From NCBI GenBank assembly GCA_903930435.1, contig CAIYYN010000042.1:150872-214871 (forward strand): a stretch of 64,000 bases of DNA. Reading direction: 5' to 3'. Source of the stretch: an uncultured Hyphomicrobiales bacterium (GTDB taxonomy: Bacteria > Pseudomonadota > Alphaproteobacteria > Rhizobiales > Ancalomicrobiaceae). The translations under genes and the position numbers were made by a program. Shown in pieces: positions 39,040-47,838 of the stretch (position 1 is the first letter of the stretch; the number at the start of each line of letters is the position of its first letter). A model generated the notes under the pieces. The model searched no databases, was not told the origin of the DNA, and saw only the letters and a program-made list of their open reading frames with translations.

Positions 39040-40125
39040 TCAGCCCCGCGAAAATGCCGTCCGGACCTGATTTCGAAATTCTTCAGTGTCCGGAAAATGC
39101 CTGTCGGTCAGAAGAAAGTTCTTTATCTGGTCCAAGGTTAGAAAAATTTCAAACCTTGGCTGCTCCTCAATTGACGCAGGCGGTTTACCTGCGGCAGGAA
39201 CCTTGAACCACCGCTCAAGAATACGTTCTCCGATCGTGGTGGCCCCTTCCGAGACGATTCTGATACGCTGTCGTCCAATTGAATGACTTTCCCTGCGCGC
39301 CCAAGCGATAAGAGAATAGCCGACAATTTTTGGTAGATAGGAGCGAATCCCTTTTACCTTCGTGGCCTCCTTTGCAGAAAGACCGGAGTAATACCACGTC
39401 AGGCATGGTTGATCTTGGTATGCATCACCAATTATTTTTCCTGACAGTTGGCCTTCATTGACCCTGCGCGCCAGAAAATCGTCAGCCCATTCATCAGAAA
39501 CCGGAAAGAAACCGGTCACGGCCGAAATTTCCGACTTCTTAGACGGGCAGTGATACAGAAATCCTGTCGAATAAGCTTGGTACCAGGCCTGAAAGAGTTC
39601 GAAACTGATATTCTCTACACCGCTGCCGTCGTCCTCATGATAGTCGTCAAAATCATACACCTTGCGCAACTGCACATCGGTAAGGATTTGTCGCCCATAC
39701 AGCTCGTCATCACCGATTTCATGTCTTTTATCCCAGGCCGCTTGGAGAGCCGAGAGAAAAGACTCGCGAAAAGGAGCCCATTGGTCATTGTCGCCAAAAA
39801 AGACTTCCGCGAGGGGTGCCCAAAATTTTACCGAAATGACAGGACCATCATCCCGCAGCCAGTTTTCAATATTTTTCTTGAAAGACGAGACCGGGTTCTG
39901 TGCATTTGCCCGTCTTGGGTGATATTTATAAAACCACTCTTTCAGACTGACGGCGAGCCCGGCCGGTCCATCAATAACCCAAGGTATGCGATTGCTACGC
40001 TTCAATGAAGGATTCTTGCCGGGGATAGTCTTGAACTCCCCGTCTTCTAATCCTTGATCAATCAGCATTTTAAGCTGATCTCGCGCACTCAGCTTATGAA
40101 ACTCTGAAAACTCGAACGGATTCAT
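39040..40125 (-). CDS. Protein of unknown function (361 aa)
   Basis: I do not recognise this protein. It is soluble, rich in aromatic residues and without a visible catalytic motif. A middle part (EVFFGDNDQWAPFRESFLSALQAAWD) and an acidic stretch (FDDYHEDDGSGVEN) stand out. The ATG at 40,125 has an AAGGA sequence upstream. It lies 45 bases after the GNAT gene on the same strand and is probably co-transcribed. Base composition is lower in GC than the chromosomal genes, consistent with acquired DNA. Confidence 0.7.
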   Translation of the reverse strand: MNPFEFSEFHKLSARDQLKMLIDQGLEDGEFKTIPGKNPSLKRSNRIPWVIDGPAGLAVSLKEWFYKYHPRRANAQNPVSSFKKNIENWLRDDGPVISVKFWAPLAEVFFGDNDQWAPFRESFLSALQAAWDKRHEIGDDELYGRQILTDVQLRKVYDFDDYHEDDGSGVENISFELFQAWYQAYSTGFLYHCPSKKSEISAVTGFFPVSDEWADDFLARRVNEGQLSGKIIGDAYQDQPCLTWYYSGLSAKEATKVKGIRSYLPKIVGYSLIAWARRESHSIGRQRIRIVSEGATTIGERILERWFKVPAAGKPPASIEEQPRFEIFLTLDQIKNFLLTDRHFPDTEEFRNQVRTAFSRG

Positions 40126-40170
40126 GATCGCATTCCTTTTTGGAGACAAGAAAGCCGAAGCGAGAATGCT

Positions 40171-40668
40171 TCAGACGTTAGCCATCATCACGATCGACAC
40201 TTGGTGAAAGCCATTGCGTTCAAACCAATGATGGGCGACGTGATTGTTCAAACCGCTTTCAAGGAAGATGCGTCCAATCTTCTGCTCCCGCACTTGGCCG
40301 AAAACCCAATCGAGGAGAGATTGACCGATGTGCTCACCGCGCCTGTCTTGTGCGACCACGATGTCTTCCAGCACAGCGAAAGGAATTGGGGCATCATGCT
40401 CGAAAGCAACCAATGCAATTGCAACAAGTTCGCCATCGATCAAACAGCGCGCCACACGCTTATTGCTTGAGGCGATCTCTGCCGCCAGATCGCGAAACTC
40501 GCGCTCGACCACGCTTCCGAGGTCCGGTGTCCATGCATCCGCAGAAAGCGCTCGGCCCCACATCAGTTCGGAGTGGGAGATATAAGCTGGATCAGGATCG
40601 ATGTTGGCCGCAAAGAACGATGCGGTCTCGTTGACCAGAATTTCGTCGGATAACCATTCGACTAGCAT
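40171..40668 (-). CDS. GNAT-family N-acetyltransferase
   Basis: A 165-aa acetyl-CoA-dependent acyltransferase. Motif A with the pyrophosphate loop reads VAQDRRGEHIGQSLLDWVF, and motif B includes ESGLNNHVAHHWFERNGF. Its target is unknown. The neighbouring gene is not a typical toxin-antitoxin partner (no ribbon-helix-helix protein), so a tRNA-acetylating toxin role is not supported. Small-molecule acetylation or resistance is as likely. Confidence 0.82.
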   Translation of the reverse strand: MLVEWLSDEILVNETASFFAANIDPDPAYISHSELMWGRALSADAWTPDLGSVVEREFRDLAAEIASSNKRVARCLIDGELVAIALVAFEHDAPIPFAVLEDIVVAQDRRGEHIGQSLLDWVFGQVREQKIGRIFLESGLNNHVAHHWFERNGFHQVSIVMMANV

Positions 40669-40867
40669 GACTGCACTCCGTTTTCCCCGCTCTCGTGCGG
40701 GTCACTGCCGCACCATATTCGAAAACCGATGCAGGGCATTACAAAGCCGGAAAATCTAGAAAACTTAATTGTAACCACTTGAAATAATTTATTTTATTGA
40801 TCTGGATATATTATTTTTAGTTTCATTGAATACAAGCTATAATTCAAAAAAATTTACAGGCATAAAT
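40669..40867. promoter_or_regulatory. AT-rich divergent promoter region
   Basis: About 200 bases between divergent genes, very AT-rich on the right side. A perfect TATAAT at 40,838-40,843 lies 25 bases before the 292-aa gene, although its -35 is poor. Confidence 0.4.
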
Positions 40868-41746
40868 ATGGACATTTTAAATATAGATGCAGATCGCATC
40901 GCACGCTATCGCGCATCAATTCTTGAAAATACAGAAGAGAAAATGCGCGCTGGCGCTGGTATCTACGCATCACTGCCAGATCACACAAGAACTAATCCAT
41001 CGAGATCGCTCTTAGAGCATGAAACACAATTGCATTTTGAATTTATTATTGATCTGTTCCAGCGACTTCTCAGGGATGGTCTTTATGATTGCTACGAGCA
41101 AAAGGCGATCAGCGCTCGGCAAGCATCAAGGAGGAGCCTTCGCAAGGTCGGTCAAGATCCAGAACTCGCGAGAGATGTTGAAGGCCAGATCGCGCGTTCA
41201 GCAAAGTTTGGATTCATGGACCTTTTGAACGATTTTCTGCGCAATATCGATACATTCAACGACAAAAACTGGAAAGCAATTGAGAAAACATGTGACGATG
41301 CCGGTGTAAGGCCACATCAAGTCTTTCTTGCCGGGATTGCGTTTTCCGAGGTTTACCGTGAAGCAGGTGAGCTTCCCCGGCAGGTCAATCTCTTGAGAGA
41401 AGTGATGCGTCGATTCGACAAGGGCACGAGCGTCGAGCGTCTGCTTGATATTTATAGCAGAGCGGAAATACGTGATTATTTACCGCTCATTGATCTCTTG
41501 ACAAAATATGGCGATACAAAAAAATTGAATCCAACGGAACTCTTTCAATTTGGGGGAACCAGGCTACTTAAAGACATTCGGTCGGTCTATCGTAAGCAAA
41601 CTGGTGCTACCCGCGATAGCATGCGCGCAGATGCTGAAGCCAGCGGTTTAGAGAGGTCTGATCTCACTTACCAGAACCCGGACCGAAACCAAACAAGAGG
41701 CAATGTTGGGGGACGTCAGGACCGGAGTTCGCACCTTCGCCGATGA
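40868..41746 (+). CDS. Protein of unknown function (292 aa)
   Basis: A soluble, highly helical protein I cannot assign. The first half is rich in charged helices (SLLEHETQLHFEFIIDLFQRLL), and the end is polar and probably disordered. A TTG at 40,826 would extend it, but the ATG at 40,868 is the better start. It stands alone, with AT-rich upstream DNA, and reads towards the transfer operon. Confidence 0.65.
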   Translation: MDILNIDADRIARYRASILENTEEKMRAGAGIYASLPDHTRTNPSRSLLEHETQLHFEFIIDLFQRLLRDGLYDCYEQKAISARQASRRSLRKVGQDPELARDVEGQIARSAKFGFMDLLNDFLRNIDTFNDKNWKAIEKTCDDAGVRPHQVFLAGIAFSEVYREAGELPRQVNLLREVMRRFDKGTSVERLLDIYSRAEIRDYLPLIDLLTKYGDTKKLNPTELFQFGGTRLLKDIRSVYRKQTGATRDSMRADAEASGLERSDLTYQNPDRNQTRGNVGGRQDRSSHLRR

Positions 41747-41866
41747 CCATAACTCTGTTTTTAATTATCGTACAAATTAATTTGGCTTTTAAAACAATAG
41801 ACTGCGGTGAAGTTTTCGCCGAATTCCAAGCAAATCTCCCCAAAACCCTCTCGGATAGATAATTTT

Positions 41867-41894
41867 TTCGTACGATCAACGGAGCTCGTACGAA
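41867..41894. promoter_or_regulatory. Paired TCGTACGA palindromes
   Basis: TTCGTACGA and TCGTACGAA are separated by 10 bases and end 1 base before the ATG of the 82-aa gene. Each arm is itself palindromic, and the two repeat units are 19 bases apart, about two helical turns. A partial copy (TCGTACAA) occurs near 41,768. It is probably the operator of the transfer operon. Confidence 0.5.
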
Positions 41895-41895
41895 C

Positions 41896-42144
41896 ATGGA
41901 TGACATCACCCAATCGGTCGTAATCGATCCGCGTCTTCCCGCCACGTCGGAAGCGCTCATTGAGAAATCATTCAATGAGACTGTTGTCAGCCACCACCAG
42001 GTGAGGGGCAGCACCTCTGAATGGGATGCCTACTTGCAGCAAGAATATATGTTCGAGCCTGCTCCCTCCCATTTGCCGCAGCACAAGACTGCACCGTCCG
42101 CTGATGTGGGCTGGCTGGACGACCTGATGGCGTCCGCCGTCTGA
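41896..42144 (+). CDS. Small protein of unknown function (82 aa)
   Basis: An acidic, soluble 82-residue protein without a recognised domain. The ATG follows directly after the TCGTACGA palindromes. GGAG lies 11 bases upstream. It begins the run of five plus-strand genes that ends with the coupling protein, so a role in transfer or its control is possible. Confidence 0.6.
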   Translation: MDDITQSVVIDPRLPATSEALIEKSFNETVVSHHQVRGSTSEWDAYLQQEYMFEPAPSHLPQHKTAPSADVGWLDDLMASAV

Positions 42145-42242
42145 AAAGACCAGATCGAGGCGGACTTGCTCAGCTTCATCAGGCTCGCCTCGACCAACTG
42201 ACAAAACCCTCGACAAGCTCTTTTTTTGGAGGCTGCATCGTC

Positions 42243-42776
42243 ATGTCAGATAACGAAATCATCTCTTCATCGTCGCGCGCGCTCGTCGTCTGGCAACCGC
42301 CCCAAAGCAACGGAGGACATATCCGTCGGGCATTGCCTTTCATCCTCGTCGCAGCGTCAGCCCTTTGCGCCTATCGTGGCTTGCCACAACTCATGCCATC
42401 GGCCACAGCGCACGCGGTGGTTGATACCGTCAGGCACGCGCCTCAGCCGCCGTTACCGATCGAGCCACAGCCGTTAAAACAGACCGGTCCGGTGGTCGTG
42501 AGTCCGCCGTCGCCACGCGTTACGCCAGCACCGACTCCGCCGCCACCGGTTGCCTTCATTCCACCACCGATGATCGTAGTGCCTCAGCCCGCTGAACCGC
42601 ACCTTCCGGCCAAACAACTGCCGCGCGCGATAAGTCCGAATCCAGGCCATGCCGTCTCTATGGCAAGGCCGATCATGGGGCCTGCACGCGGGGTCCCGTT
42701 CCAGCATTTCAACGGATTTTTGAATCGCTTGCCGTTTCGACCGAACGCGCTTCGCCTTCCCTTCATGAGACACTGA
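42243..42776 (+). CDS. Proline-rich membrane-anchored protein (177 aa)
   Basis: One hydrophobic segment near residues 27-45 (LPFILVAASALCAYRGLPQL) is followed by a proline-rich region (about 60-130) resembling a periplasm-spanning stalk, as in TonB or TrbI/VirB10-like proteins, though no family match is claimed. A GGAGG lies 8 bases before the ATG. It is 13 bases ahead of the next membrane protein gene. Confidence 0.65.
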   Translation: MSDNEIISSSSRALVVWQPPQSNGGHIRRALPFILVAASALCAYRGLPQLMPSATAHAVVDTVRHAPQPPLPIEPQPLKQTGPVVVSPPSPRVTPAPTPPPPVAFIPPPMIVVPQPAEPHLPAKQLPRAISPNPGHAVSMARPIMGPARGVPFQHFNGFLNRLPFRPNALRLPFMRH

Positions 42777-42789
42777 GGAGTGTAGAGCC

Positions 42790-43578
42790 ATGAACACGCA
42801 CAACATCCGCAATTCCTCGAACGTCAAATATGTCAGCTTGCTTGCGACGGCATCCGTGTCGGGATTTCTGGCTGGTGCCCTGGTCTGGCTGGCGGAAGGA
42901 CCTACCGCCCACAACGTCGATCTTCTCAGGATCGGCGCTGCGGGGGCAGGATTTCTTGCTGTCCTGCTTGCGTTGAAGGCGGCGCAAGGGGATCGGAATC
43001 CCTATTCTGCGCGGTCCGAAAGGCGCGAGCCGTCGCCCGAAAAGCGAAAAGCCGTTCCGGCAGAAACCAGAACCGAACCAGCCAAGGCTGAGGCAACCGA
43101 CATTCCCAAACTGGTATCGGCGACGGAACGCGAGCGCGAGCGGTTGCGCAATTCCGGATTCAGAGAGGTGGAGATTTCACAAATCCTTGTCGCTCGCGAG
43201 ACGAACGGCAACGCCGTGAAATCATCCTTCGGCTCCGGCGTCGCAACTGGCTTTCTGAACAATCTTGACGCGGTGGTCACGCATGCGCGTCATCTGATGC
43301 CGAGCTTCAAGAACGATCTTGAACGCCTCTTTGATAGCCGGGCGGAAATGGCGACACGGGTCGGCGGCGCGATGGCGTTGACTGTGAAGATGGTCGCCCT
43401 CATTGCCATCGGTTATTTTGTCTATCTTGAAGCCCTGCAACTGCGGTCCGTAGCTTACAAGTCTTGGGCCGAAGCCTGCATCGAGAGGCAGAAGAACGCG
43501 ATCAATTTCACGCCGCTGAACAAGCTCATATCCGGAGAACTCACGCGTGATCTGGATAAAGAATGCGGGCCACAGTGA
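42790..43578 (+). CDS. Membrane protein of the transfer operon (262 aa)
   Basis: Three hydrophobic segments: near residues 15-37 (LLATASVSGFLAGALVWLAEG), 43-62, and 194-216 (ALTVKMVALIAIGYFVYLEAL). Between the second and third is a charged cytoplasmic region (about 75-140). I do not recognise the family. Its stop overlaps the next start (TGATG). Inference: it may anchor the coupling protein, which has no membrane segment of its own. Confidence 0.65.
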   Translation: MNTHNIRNSSNVKYVSLLATASVSGFLAGALVWLAEGPTAHNVDLLRIGAAGAGFLAVLLALKAAQGDRNPYSARSERREPSPEKRKAVPAETRTEPAKAEATDIPKLVSATERERERLRNSGFREVEISQILVARETNGNAVKSSFGSGVATGFLNNLDAVVTHARHLMPSFKNDLERLFDSRAEMATRVGGAMALTVKMVALIAIGYFVYLEALQLRSVAYKSWAEACIERQKNAINFTPLNKLISGELTRDLDKECGPQ

Positions 43579-43874
43579 TGCAACATCGGCTCCCCCTTGC
43601 TGGCAGTTTGCTGGTCCTGGGCGTCGCCGCAGCCTTGCTCGGCTGCGGCGGCGCACTCGCCGCTCTCCATATCGTCAATGTCTCTGAACTGGTCGGTGTT
43701 TTCGTACTCGGATCGGTTCTAATAGCAGCGGCTGTACCGCGCCGTTCAACATCTGCTCCGCGCAACAACTTTGCGCAAGGATCGTCGCGGCCAGCGTCAC
43801 CGACTGAGATTCAAGCCGCCGCACAAGGCAAGCTCGCGCAGCAACAAGCGCACCAACAAAAATTCACCGATTGA
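43578..43874 (+). CDS. Small membrane protein of the transfer operon (98 aa)
   Basis: Two hydrophobic segments (about residues 7-30, LAGSLLVLGVAAALLGCGG, and 36-55) precede a polar, glutamine-rich tail. The layout resembles the N-terminal membrane part of VirD4/TraG proteins. It overlaps the 262-aa gene upstream and abuts the coupling protein gene, so it may supply the missing anchor of that protein. The cysteine could suggest a lipoprotein, but a typical lipobox is not clear. Confidence 0.65.
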   Translation: MQHRLPLAGSLLVLGVAAALLGCGGALAALHIVNVSELVGVFVLGSVLIAAAVPRRSTSAPRNNFAQGSSRPASPTEIQAAAQGKLAQQQAHQQKFTD

Positions 43875-43882
43875 GTTTGACC

Positions 43883-45247
43883 ATGGCGAACGTAACCGAT
43901 GGCATTACACTCGGCCGTGACTATGACGACGGCACCGGCCTCGCTGGCGAAAAGATCATCTATGAAGGCGAGCGCCATATCCTGCTGTTCGGCCCAAACG
44001 GAACCGGTAAGGGCACGCGGTTCCTGATCCCGAACCTGCTCTCGATCACCGATCGTTCGATCATCGTCATTGATCCCAAGGGGGAGTTAGCGGCGGTCAC
44101 CGCCGACTACCGCCGCACGGTCAGCGATGTGGTGATGCTCAATCCCTTTGACGTGCTTGGGCTGGGATCAGCCGGGTACAATCCACTGGCCGCGCTCGAT
44201 GCCGCTTCACCCTATTTCTATGATGATGCGGCAGCACTCGGTGAAGCCTTGGTCAAGATTGAAGGTAAAGACCCGCACTGGTCGGAGTCGGCCCAGGGTC
44301 TCTTGGTCGCGCTCATTATGTGGGTGAAGAAGACGCGCCGAGATGCGGCCGATCTCGAACATGTCCGTTATCTGCTAACGGAACCGGACCGATGGGAAAG
44401 CTATCTCGGCGATGACGGTAAACAGCATGAACGTCTGGTCGCTGGTCTAAAGTACACCGCGACCATGATGGCCATCGACGGCGGTTATGAAATCGCCAGC
44501 CTTGCCTCGCGATTTCTCGCCACCCACAACAGCGAGCTGGCCAGCATCCGCTCGACCGCTGACACCCAAACGCGATGGCTTCTGTCAAAACTCGTTCGTG
44601 CCGATCTCAAGAAACCCGGAGTTGATTTCAGACAACTGAAGGACCGCCCGACCACAATTTTCGTGATTTTACCTGCTGAACGCATGCGCACCCATAGTTC
44701 ATGGTTGCGATTAGTGATTGTATCAGCGCTGCGCGCGCTCTACCGGCCCGGTGGCCTTCGCACCCTGATGCTTATCGACGAAATGCCCGCACTCGGCCAT
44801 CTGGGGCCACTCGAAGACGCCTTCGGTCTGGTGCGCGGCTATAAGGTCCAGATCGCCGGAATCTGTCAGGACTTGGCGCAGCTCAAGGCTCTTTATAAGG
44901 AACGCTGGGAGTCGTTTCTGGCGAACGCAGGTGTCGTGTATGGCTTCACGCCGAATGACCTGACTACGGCTGACTGGATGTCACGACGCGCCGGACAAAC
45001 TACGGCGCTTGCATCCGGTTCCAGCGAGAGCCGATCCGATCACGATGGCCGCGTCAGCGAGACAACAAGCTGGAGCCAGGTCGGCAGACCGCTTTATTAC
45101 CCTCAGGAACTTATGGGATTTCCAGAAGGTACTGGCCTGTTGTTTCTCGCCGGTATGGCGAACGGCGTGCGCTTCTTTGCGCCCCCCTATTGGAAGATTG
45201 ACCAATGCCAGCAGCGGGCGCGAAAGAGCCCTTATTACGATAGCTGA
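43883..45247 (+). CDS. TraG/VirD4-family type IV coupling protein, short form
   Basis: A 454-aa ATPase that brings relaxase-bound DNA to the secretion pore. Walker A is GPNGTGKGTRFLIPNLL (about residues 37-53) and Walker B is LMLIDEMPALGH (about 294). The C-terminal part has GVVYGFTPNDLTTADWMSRRAGQ. VirD4 proteins are usually 600 or more residues with N-terminal membrane helices, and here the ATPase begins almost at once. The start is ATG 43,883, or TTG 43,871 within the upstream stop. Confidence 0.88.
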   Translation: MANVTDGITLGRDYDDGTGLAGEKIIYEGERHILLFGPNGTGKGTRFLIPNLLSITDRSIIVIDPKGELAAVTADYRRTVSDVVMLNPFDVLGLGSAGYNPLAALDAASPYFYDDAAALGEALVKIEGKDPHWSESAQGLLVALIMWVKKTRRDAADLEHVRYLLTEPDRWESYLGDDGKQHERLVAGLKYTATMMAIDGGYEIASLASRFLATHNSELASIRSTADTQTRWLLSKLVRADLKKPGVDFRQLKDRPTTIFVILPAERMRTHSSWLRLVIVSALRALYRPGGLRTLMLIDEMPALGHLGPLEDAFGLVRGYKVQIAGICQDLAQLKALYKERWESFLANAGVVYGFTPNDLTTADWMSRRAGQTTALASGSSESRSDHDGRVSETTSWSQVGRPLYYPQELMGFPEGTGLLFLAGMANGVRFFAPPYWKIDQCQQRARKSPYYDS

Positions 45248-45250
45248 ATT

Positions 45251-45691
45251 CTACAAGCCCGGCTTCGGTAAGGGTGGATCAGGCCCAACGGGCGGCTTGC
45301 CGCTCGGCCGTGGTGCCTGCTTATTCTTTTGCTCGGCAGTTCTTCGTTCCATGAGGTTTCGAACGGCGACGGTGCGCTCGTTCGTCAATCGCTGAACGAT
45401 CCCGCGCGCGACGGCCGCCGGGTAAAACATCTGGGCGGCGGCGATCTGTTCGGCATAAGAGTCCATGATCGCGGCCAATTCGCTTTGGAACCCACCGGAA
45501 CCTTCCGGTACGTCCAAACTTGCGCCGCCGTCCGAACCGCCTGCAACCGTGCTCCCCACGACTGTGATGCTTTGTCCTTGCAGGTTGGCAGGCGCGGCAT
45601 TTTCAATCTTCGACGGCAATTCCTTCTCGGTCTCGGCATGCCTCGCCAAAGCATCGTGCCCGAAGGTCTGTCGGCTTGCCGCCGGGAACAT
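45251..45691 (-). CDS. Protein of unknown function downstream of the relaxase
   Basis: A 146-aa reading from the ATG at 45,691; a GTG at 45,736 would add 15 residues. It has a glycine/serine-rich middle and a helical part (LAAIMDSYAEQIAAAQMFYPAAVARGIV), then a proline-rich tail. The open frame continues upstream to 46,075 but there it overlaps the relaxase gene and looks non-coding. It converges with the coupling protein gene, 3 bases apart. It may be an auxiliary mobilisation protein. Confidence 0.5.
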   Translation of the reverse strand: MFPAASRQTFGHDALARHAETEKELPSKIENAAPANLQGQSITVVGSTVAGGSDGGASLDVPEGSGGFQSELAAIMDSYAEQIAAAQMFYPAAVARGIVQRLTNERTVAVRNLMERRTAEQKNKQAPRPSGKPPVGPDPPLPKPGL

Positions 45692-45878
45692 AAAGCGTGG
45701 CGATATGGCATTCGTCGTGCCTTGACGCGTTCGCACTTGAAAGCGCCGAAGACCGGCCCATCTGGTCAAGCGGCGTCCGGTGTGACGAAAGTGTTGTCGA
45801 TATCGCTGTCCGGACAGGCCCTCGGAAGGCCGGGGCTGTCCCTTATTTGGCCTCGGCGATGCCCCTGCGCCGGGCCGT

Positions 45879-47045
45879 TCACCCCCGGTCGCGCTCTCGC
45901 CCTCGGTCACGTTCAATTTCGGCGTCGCGCTGTGTCTCCGGCGTGATTTCGCGCGAGAGCTGGCGCATGAGGTCTTGTCGCCGCTGGGCCTCCGCATCCA
46001 TCTCCTGAGTGGGCGGCGTGGTTGGCTTCGGCCTTGGTGTCGGAGTTTCGCCGAGCAGGGCACTGAACAGCCCATTGGCGAGGCCTACTGCGGAACCGAC
46101 CCCCGGCGTTCGTCCGCGTTCATTAGGTCCGCGCGCCTGCACTGCGTCGTCTTTCGAACTCGCCGGTTTGAGCTTGAAGGCTTTGCCGCCCATTTTGGGG
46201 ATACGGGATGGTCCGGCTTCCTTGTTGCGGTCGGCATGCTGTTTGCGCTGAAAGGCGGTAGCTTCGGCAACGCTTCGAAGCTTGGCAGGATCGAGATCGG
46301 CAAAGCGCTCGCGAATATCAGCGACGCGTGCGCCGTCAATCCTGCGGGCGATACTATGCACGCCACCGGCCGCATCGATCGCAACAAAATCGCGACGATC
46401 ACCGCGCGCCAATGTCCAGCCTTTCTCTTCGAGCGCCGCGACAAACTCCTTGCCGTTCTTCGAGCCCTGCCAAATCCCGGTCAGCAGCTCCTTTGCATCT
46501 TGCGGCGATATGCCGGTCCGCTCGGCTTGCAGCATTTCAGCGTGCGATGGTGTGCGTTCCGGTCGCGGCGCATCGCCTCGCTCGACATGCGCACCCTGGA
46601 CTCGCTCATGTCCAAACTCGCGTTCGAGGGCGCGGGCAACTTCTTCATGCTTGCGGTAATTATTGCTGTCGCTGACAGCGCGCATCTTTTCGAGGTCGAT
46701 CCGCGACCAGACAATATGACAGTGCTCCCGGCCTTCCTTCTCATGCAGCACGACGACGCGCGCTTGGCCGGTGAGACCCAGAGCTTCTTCAAGCCGGTCG
46801 ATGGCGACGGCCCGCTGTTCGTCGGACAGGCGTTCCTCGACCGGCGTATTGATCGATGCATGATAGAAGGGCTTGCTGCACCGCGTACCGGCAGCGACCG
46901 CCTCCATCTCTTTAAGCGCACCGGAGAGTGTTTCCGAAACGGTGCCTTTGATCTCCAGCACTTCGGCCCGCTCGTTGGTGTCGGTGCGGGTCAGATGGGC
47001 GGCAAGCCGTTTGGCCCCGGCGCAGGATGTCCCTTTAATAATCAC
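45879..47045 (-). CDS. Relaxase/mobilisation nuclease (MobA/VirD2-type)
   Basis: A 388-aa relaxase that nicks oriT. Motif III histidines are H101, H108 and H110 in HEKEGREHCHIVWSRID. No tyrosine occurs before Y61 (KPFYHASIN), so the nicking tyrosine is not in the usual N-terminal place. The C-terminus is charged and repetitive (RDRGRERDRG). GTG at 47,045 is the start, overlapping mobC by 11 bases. Length is short for the group because no primase or helicase domain follows. Confidence 0.87.
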   Translation of the reverse strand: MIIKGTSCAGAKRLAAHLTRTDTNERAEVLEIKGTVSETLSGALKEMEAVAAGTRCSKPFYHASINTPVEERLSDEQRAVAIDRLEEALGLTGQARVVVLHEKEGREHCHIVWSRIDLEKMRAVSDSNNYRKHEEVARALEREFGHERVQGAHVERGDAPRPERTPSHAEMLQAERTGISPQDAKELLTGIWQGSKNGKEFVAALEEKGWTLARGDRRDFVAIDAAGGVHSIARRIDGARVADIRERFADLDPAKLRSVAEATAFQRKQHADRNKEAGPSRIPKMGGKAFKLKPASSKDDAVQARGPNERGRTPGVGSAVGLANGLFSALLGETPTPRPKPTTPPTQEMDAEAQRRQDLMRQLSREITPETQRDAEIERDRGRERDRG

Positions 47046-47439
47046 GGCCGAGCGCCGTCAGAACGGTGTCCTTCAGCTTGGCAATGTCCTTCTGCATTGC
47101 AGCAAGTTCAGCCAGAGCGGGATGCTGTCCCTGGCCGTTATAGGCATGGGCGAGCTGGTTAATGTTCGACCCAATCTTGCCAAGTTCGCCGAGCAGGCGG
47201 GCAAGCTCTTTGCGTTCAATGGGCGGTCGTCTGACGGCACGAGGTCCGGCAGAACCGAGTGCTAGCTGGCGAACATAGGCCCCGATACTAAGCCCCGCCT
47301 TCTGCGCGGCGGCGTCAATTCGGTCGTGTTCAGTGGCGGTGCAGCGTACAGCGATAAAGCTGGTCTTCACGTCCGTGATGGGCTTTCGGCCGCGTCGGGA
47401 CGTTGCAGATGATTGACGCGTTTTCGCGTCTTCGCTCAT
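47035..47439 (-). CDS. MobC-type relaxosome accessory protein
   Basis: A 134-aa DNA-binding protein of the MobC/ribbon-helix-helix type. FIAVRCTATEHDRIDAAAQKAGLSIGAYVRQLALG matches the RHH-like part and KELARLLGELGKIGSNINQLAHAYN is the diagnostic MobC block. It should bind near oriT and help the relaxase. The relaxase gene follows in the same transcript. Confidence 0.88.
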   Translation of the reverse strand: MSEDAKTRQSSATSRRGRKPITDVKTSFIAVRCTATEHDRIDAAAQKAGLSIGAYVRQLALGSAGPRAVRRPPIERKELARLLGELGKIGSNINQLAHAYNGQGQHPALAELAAMQKDIAKLKDTVLTALGRDY

Positions 47440-47600
47440 CGCCTCTTGCCTCCATAAGGCGTATTATCCGATACATGGAGGTTCTGCTTCTACAGGGATG
47501 CAACGGGGGCTGAGCCCCCTTGCCAAGCGTGATGTGGAGCGAAATGCCGAAGGCATTTTCGTGTAACATCACATGGCTTGCCAAACCTCCTATTTCAATT
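47440..47600. other. Candidate oriT region
   Basis: Directly upstream of mobC. It holds a GGGGG/CCCCC hairpin (47,505-47,519) and a larger imperfect palindrome (arms 47,521-47,534 and 47,567-47,584, with an inner AAATGCC/GGCATTT hairpin). On the minus strand a CATCCCTG lies nearby, similar to the ATCCTG nick core of RP4-type origins. Assignment rests on position and structure. Confidence 0.45.
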
Positions 47601-47838
47601 TTTATCTTACACGACCACCTTTAATCCTGCCTTAAAAATTGATCGGATTCGATGCGATTTTTGCATCGCCAAACCCGACTCACCTGATTGCCTTGCACCA
47701 CAACTTTTGCCGCGACTAACTCTTTCTCCCTGGCTCTGCTGCCTCTGTTGTACCTCGCCTCAACTGCTCTGACTGACCTCACGATCATCAATCGTCACGT
47801 CGTGCCGGGCAAAAAATTGCTGCGTCGCAATCAGAAAA

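Noticed and set aside
45692..46075. Upstream extension of the minus-strand gene ending at 45,251
   Set aside because: It overlaps the relaxase C-terminus in another frame, and its arginine/proline/serine-rich translation looks like out-of-frame GC-rich DNA.
41896..47439. A complete conjugation system
   Set aside because: Only relaxase, MobC, a coupling protein and small membrane proteins are present; no VirB4-type ATPase or core pore proteins were found.
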